From NCBI GenBank assembly GCA_964370645.1, contig CAYJJS010000002.1, forward strand, positions 1 through 64,000: DNA of 64,000 bases, in the 5' to 3' direction. The DNA comes from CAMQRS01 sp964370645. GTDB taxonomy: Bacteria; Bacillota_I; Bacilli_A; Erysipelotrichales; Erysipelotrichaceae. The position numbers and the translations under genes were made by a program. Shown in pieces: positions 61,050-64,000 of the stretch. Every line of letters starts with the position of its first letter. Position 1 is the first letter of the stretch. Below the pieces are notes generated by a model that was not told the DNA's origin, searched no databases, and saw only the letters and a list, made by a program, of their open reading frames with translations.

Positions 61050-62078
61050 CTAAAACCCTCCTAAAAAGAATACTGCAATACTAATTGCATAACATATAGC
61101 TGCAAAGATTAAAAAATATTTGACAGTTTTCTTTTTACACAAAGGAAATTCTCCAACGAATTTCCCACTTTGTGCATTCATTGCAAAAATATAAGGCTTA
61201 GATTCAAATATAGTATATACCATAAACACAGGCATCAAAGTTAAATGTGCAGCTTGTAATTTTGGTTGGATATCTTTAGAAATAAGCTTTACACTTTTAT
61301 ATCCTTGTATATCATTTTTTAAATAGGTTTCACTACTTTCAACGATACGTTTTGTTGCATATTCATAGCAAGTATCTTTTTCTACATCATTTCGTTCTGC
61401 CAAAAACCCACTCATATAAGCGGTTGTGAATGGCTGCAACTTTGTGAAATCAAATGGTTCTATCGATGACATAAAAGCATCATCCATTTTACTTGAAGCA
61501 TCTGCAGGTACATGATCAAAGCTTGTTATACCACCTCTCTCCACCATATAGTGTCGAGTTGTAATCGTGGTTTTATTTCCAAATCTTCTTCTGCTTTCTG
61601 TTGTACATTCTGCCTTGATAGAGGCATCCGCAGTGCTATCAAAAAGAAAATAAGGCACGTAGACACCTTTGATTTTTTCGATGTTCTTAGGGTTTGTAAA
61701 CACGTCAGGAACAAGGGGTCTTTTTTTACATTCTGCTAAAAAAGTATTCACAGCATCTTTTTGCGTCTTTTCAAATGGAACAACATAATCTGGTTTAAAC
61801 TCACCTTGTAGTTCTCCACGTAAGATAGTAGCATTTCCACAAAAAACACAGAAGGTAGCTGTAGTTGTCTCATCTACTACAATTTCAGCATTACATGTTT
61901 CACAATGATATACATCTAATTTTTCAACTGTTTTTTCTTCAGCTGTCTCTTCTTTCGATGTTTCATATTCAGAAACATCGAATAAACTATCGCAATATTC
62001 ACATTTTAATTTTTGTGTAGTTGGATCAAAGGCTAGATTTCCATTACAATTTTTACATAAATAAACATTTTCACTCAT
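61050..62078 (-). CDS. Zinc-ribbon membrane protein (YdjG-like)
   Basis: 342 residues: two N-terminal zinc ribbons (CKNCNGNL...CEYC, about 8-29, and CETCNAEI...CVFC, about 60-80), a long soluble domain (VPYFLFDSTADASIKAECTT; YMSGFLAERNDVEKD) and a C-terminal membrane helix (about 318-340). Matches the layout of Bacillus YdjG (TFIIB-type zinc ribbon protein), which with YdjH and YdjI forms a membrane platform for the stress protein PspA. Eight nt after the SPFH gene. Confidence 0.8.
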   Translation of the reverse strand: MSENVYLCKNCNGNLAFDPTTQKLKCEYCDSLFDVSEYETSKEETAEEKTVEKLDVYHCETCNAEIVVDETTTATFCVFCGNATILRGELQGEFKPDYVVPFEKTQKDAVNTFLAECKKRPLVPDVFTNPKNIEKIKGVYVPYFLFDSTADASIKAECTTESRRRFGNKTTITTRHYMVERGGITSFDHVPADASSKMDDAFMSSIEPFDFTKLQPFTTAYMSGFLAERNDVEKDTCYEYATKRIVESSETYLKNDIQGYKSVKLISKDIQPKLQAAHLTLMPVFMVYTIFESKPYIFAMNAQSGKFVGEFPLCKKKTVKYFLIFAAICYAISIAVFFLGGF

Positions 62079-62085
62079 ACATCAC

Positions 62086-63468
62086 CTATTTCACATCTAA
62101 ATCATTAAATACATCACCACATTTTGGGCAAAAGTTAGTTGGTTTTTCTGGTTCAAATCCACATTTATCGCAACGCAATTTTTTTATAACATCGCTTTTT
62201 TTCGTTCCGCAATTCGCACAGAAATTGGTATTGTTTTGGTTTCCACAATTACAAGTCCAAGTTTCTTGCACTTGCGGTTTTTGACCACCACAATTCGCGC
62301 AGAAGTTGTTTGTGTTTTGTGCTCCACAATTACAAGTCCATGCATTCGCTTGTGCTGCAGTTGCAGCAGCAACTGGTGCTGTTTGTACGGCAGGACCTGG
62401 CATAGCAGTTTGTCCAAAGTTTGTGTTTGGTTGCGTTGGGTTCATTTGATTCATCATTTGATTCATCATGTTCATTCCCATCATTCCCATTACACCATTA
62501 ACAGGATCACCAGCAGTTCCACTAGATGGTTGTGCAGCACCTGCTGCCATTCCATCAATCCATCCAGTTTTAGCTTGTGCTTGCATTGCATTCACCATGT
62601 TAGGGTCAGTGTATACACGACCCGCTTGAAAGTTCATTAACTTATCATAGTTTTCATTATGCACAGCATCTAAGTTATTAATATTAATACGGTCAACATT
62701 AATTCCTGTTTTTACTTCCCAATTTTGGTATAAGACTTCTTGTAAAGCGGCACACATTTGATCTTGCGAAGCAGCTAAAAAATCAAATGGTATTTTTTGC
62801 ATAGATAATTTTGCTAGGGCAGGACGTAATGCACTCACTAAATCCGATTTAAATTGTTGTTTTAATGTATCGTTCATTACATACTCATCACTAACATTTC
62901 CACATAAATTTTTATAGAAAATTAATGGGTCTTTAATACGGAATACGTACGTACCATTACAAGTTAAATTGATTGTGATTGAAAACTCTGGATCACGAAA
63001 TGGAATCGGTGCTGGTGTACCAAATTTGTTATTCATAATCAATTTTTTATTTATGAAATAAACACGTTGATCTTTACCAGTATCCCCACCAAAAGTGAAT
63101 CGTTTTCCTACTTGTTTAAAACTCTCTAATAAACCTTCTCCAAAGCTTCCATATAACATTGAAGGTTCACTACCTTTATCAAAAATGTAATCTCCTGCTT
63201 CATCAGTGAAGTCAATGATTTCACCATCTTCAACGACAATCATAAATTGTCCTTCATTTACTGCAATTGCACTACCTTTAGAAATAATGTTATCACTAGC
63301 ATTATTTGTGAAACCAAATTTACTAGCTCCAGTTTTTCCATTTAAATTGCGCACCTGTCCTTTGCGCATTAGCACTTCATTTTCTAAAGCGTCACAATAA
63401 ATATACTCGCGTATTTGATCTGCTAATTCCGATTGAACAGCTCCTGTAATCATTTTAATTAATCCCAT
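62086..63468 (-). CDS. SPFH-domain protein with triple zinc ribbon (YdjI-like)
   Basis: 460 residues. N-terminal SPFH/virion-core-like region (GQFMIVVEDGEIIDFTDEAG, FGGDTGKDQRVYFINKK, DVYRI-like INLTCNGTYVFRIKDPLIFY), a Met/Asn/Pro-rich linker (about 320-370), then three tandem zinc ribbons (about 378-394, 405-422, 434-451), the first two nearly identical (WTCNCG..N..NFCANCG). Bacillus YdjI recruits PspA to membranes; the same role is inferred here. Start MGLIKMITGAVQSE with GGGAGGAA upstream. Confidence 0.85.
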   Translation of the reverse strand: MGLIKMITGAVQSELADQIREYIYCDALENEVLMRKGQVRNLNGKTGASKFGFTNNASDNIISKGSAIAVNEGQFMIVVEDGEIIDFTDEAGDYIFDKGSEPSMLYGSFGEGLLESFKQVGKRFTFGGDTGKDQRVYFINKKLIMNNKFGTPAPIPFRDPEFSITINLTCNGTYVFRIKDPLIFYKNLCGNVSDEYVMNDTLKQQFKSDLVSALRPALAKLSMQKIPFDFLAASQDQMCAALQEVLYQNWEVKTGINVDRININNLDAVHNENYDKLMNFQAGRVYTDPNMVNAMQAQAKTGWIDGMAAGAAQPSSGTAGDPVNGVMGMMGMNMMNQMMNQMNPTQPNTNFGQTAMPGPAVQTAPVAAATAAQANAWTCNCGAQNTNNFCANCGGQKPQVQETWTCNCGNQNNTNFCANCGTKKSDVIKKLRCDKCGFEPEKPTNFCPKCGDVFNDLDVK

Positions 63469-63480
63469 AATAGTTCCTCC

Positions 63481-64000
63481 CTAAACTCTTTTTATTGTAT
63501 TTAACTTCCATGTTTTTTTATAGTCCACAAGGATATGACTTCCACAATACTCACATATATCTAATTGTAAGTTTGAAATCTCCCCATTGCAATTTGGACA
63601 ATGTAATACACTACTATTTCCATGCTCGAAGTTAGCATCATCAAATGTGAAAATCCATTCACATTGAATACGATCTTGAACTAATTTTTCCTGTGTTTTA
63701 CTTATTTTCATTAGGTATTGTAAAGCCACTTGAAAGGTAAGTTTTGCACAATGTTCTTCTTTTATATAATCATGTATTACTTGTTTGTGTATTTTTGTGT
63801 CTTGTATTTCAAATTGTTGAAAGTATTGGTTTAGACTATAAAGTGCATCCTCTTTTGCATATATTTGCTTTTCTAAATTTGAAAACACTTCTTGTACACT
63901 TTGTCTGTTCAAACGTTCAAACTCAATCATAGATAAGTTGTTGAAGTCTTTTTCAATTTTATCTATTACAATACTTCCTCTACTACTTAATGACTTAGGA
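63481..64000 (-). CDS. Zinc-ribbon protein, 5-prime end beyond window
   Basis: At least 172 residues; the frame stays open to the right edge, and the ATG at 63930 has no ribosome site, so the true start lies outside. The visible part begins PKSLSSRGSIVIDKIEKD, continues with a helical charged region (EVFSNLEKQIYAKEDALYSL) and ends with a zinc ribbon CPNCNGE...CEYCGSH and a basic tail. First visible gene of the zinc-ribbon/SPFH/TPM operon, 12 nt before the SPFH gene. Family not recognised; it is not evidently PspA. Confidence 0.7.
   Translation of the reverse strand, partial: PKSLSSRGSIVIDKIEKDFNNLSMIEFERLNRQSVQEVFSNLEKQIYAKEDALYSLNQYFQQFEIQDTKIHKQVIHDYIKEEHCAKLTFQVALQYLMKISKTQEKLVQDRIQCEWIFTFDDANFEHGNSSVLHCPNCNGEISNLQLDICEYCGSHILVDYKKTWKLNTIKRV

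Noticed and set aside
63481..63930. 149-residue zinc-ribbon gene starting at 63930
   Set aside because: No ribosome site before that ATG and the frame remains open and coding-like to the window edge; annotated instead as 5-prime partial.

Overview
The window is a low-GC, AT-rich chromosomal segment of an anaerobic, fermentative Gram-positive bacterium. Strong AGGAGG-type ribosome sites, anaerobic ribonucleotide reductase (NrdD/NrdG), pyruvate formate-lyase with its activase, a PTS Enzyme I, several M42/M3 peptidases, DUF368, DUF554 and DUF975 proteins and a PASTA protein suggest a gut Erysipelotrichia-like Firmicute. The class is an inference; no rRNA or other marker proves it. A run of exactly 100 N at 1118-1217 is an assembly gap inside a peptidase gene. 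There is no CRISPR array, insertion sequence or prophage.

Layout. 0.1-1.4 kb: PhnA-like protein and gapped M42 peptidase. 1.4-4.8 kb (minus strand): two overlapping HTH-TPR regulators of RRNPP type, followed by an unannotated 43-residue TTG-initiated secreted peptide behind a palindrome-bearing promoter, then a small membrane protein. This looks like a peptide quorum-sensing circuit. 4.9-16.6 kb: DUF368 lipid-carrier transporter, phosphodiesterase, asparagine synthase, HAD phosphatase, the c-di-AMP/cell-wall module cdaA-cdaR-glmM, an AI-2E family exporter and a two-component system. 16.7-26.8 kb: LacI regulator-FGGY kinase-DeoC, alpha/beta hydrolase-membrane MurF-like ligase-Ddl, YjzC, DeoD-HAD-MutY, and an ACT-less aspartokinase. 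26.9-33.2 kb: amidase-like pseudoenzyme, ABC-F ATPase, and an alkylation-repair operon (AlkA-like, AdaA, Ogt, ABM protein). 33.3-43.3 kb: ptsI, a third HTH-TPR regulator with an MFS exporter, an AEC transporter, nrdDG, dUTPase, flavin reductase, a c-di-AMP receptor, tRNA-Ser and tRNA-Asp.

43.4-49.1 kb (minus): MazF toxin coupled to a YdcC/LolA-like lipoprotein with no antitoxin, DUF554, PepF, M42 peptidase-PyrR. 49.2-53.8 kb: pflA, thioredoxin-like protein, a pyruvate formate-lyase split into a 668-residue body and a separate 77-residue glycyl-radical domain, another M42 peptidase, tRNA-Trp. 53.9-59.6 kb: accessory region with minus-strand gene remnants, an operon of FtsX-like permease, ABC ATPase and kinase-less PASTA protein, a zinc phospholipase C-like gene, then about 0.95 kb of decayed DNA with degenerate repeats. 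59.7-64 kb: DUF975 protein and a minus-strand YdjG/YdjH/YdjI-like zinc-ribbon/SPFH/TPM membrane module that continues beyond the right edge.

The most promising undescribed items are the RRNPP pair with its peptide and operator, the permease-ATPase-PASTA operon, the split pyruvate formate-lyase, and the antitoxin-less MazF with its lipoprotein.
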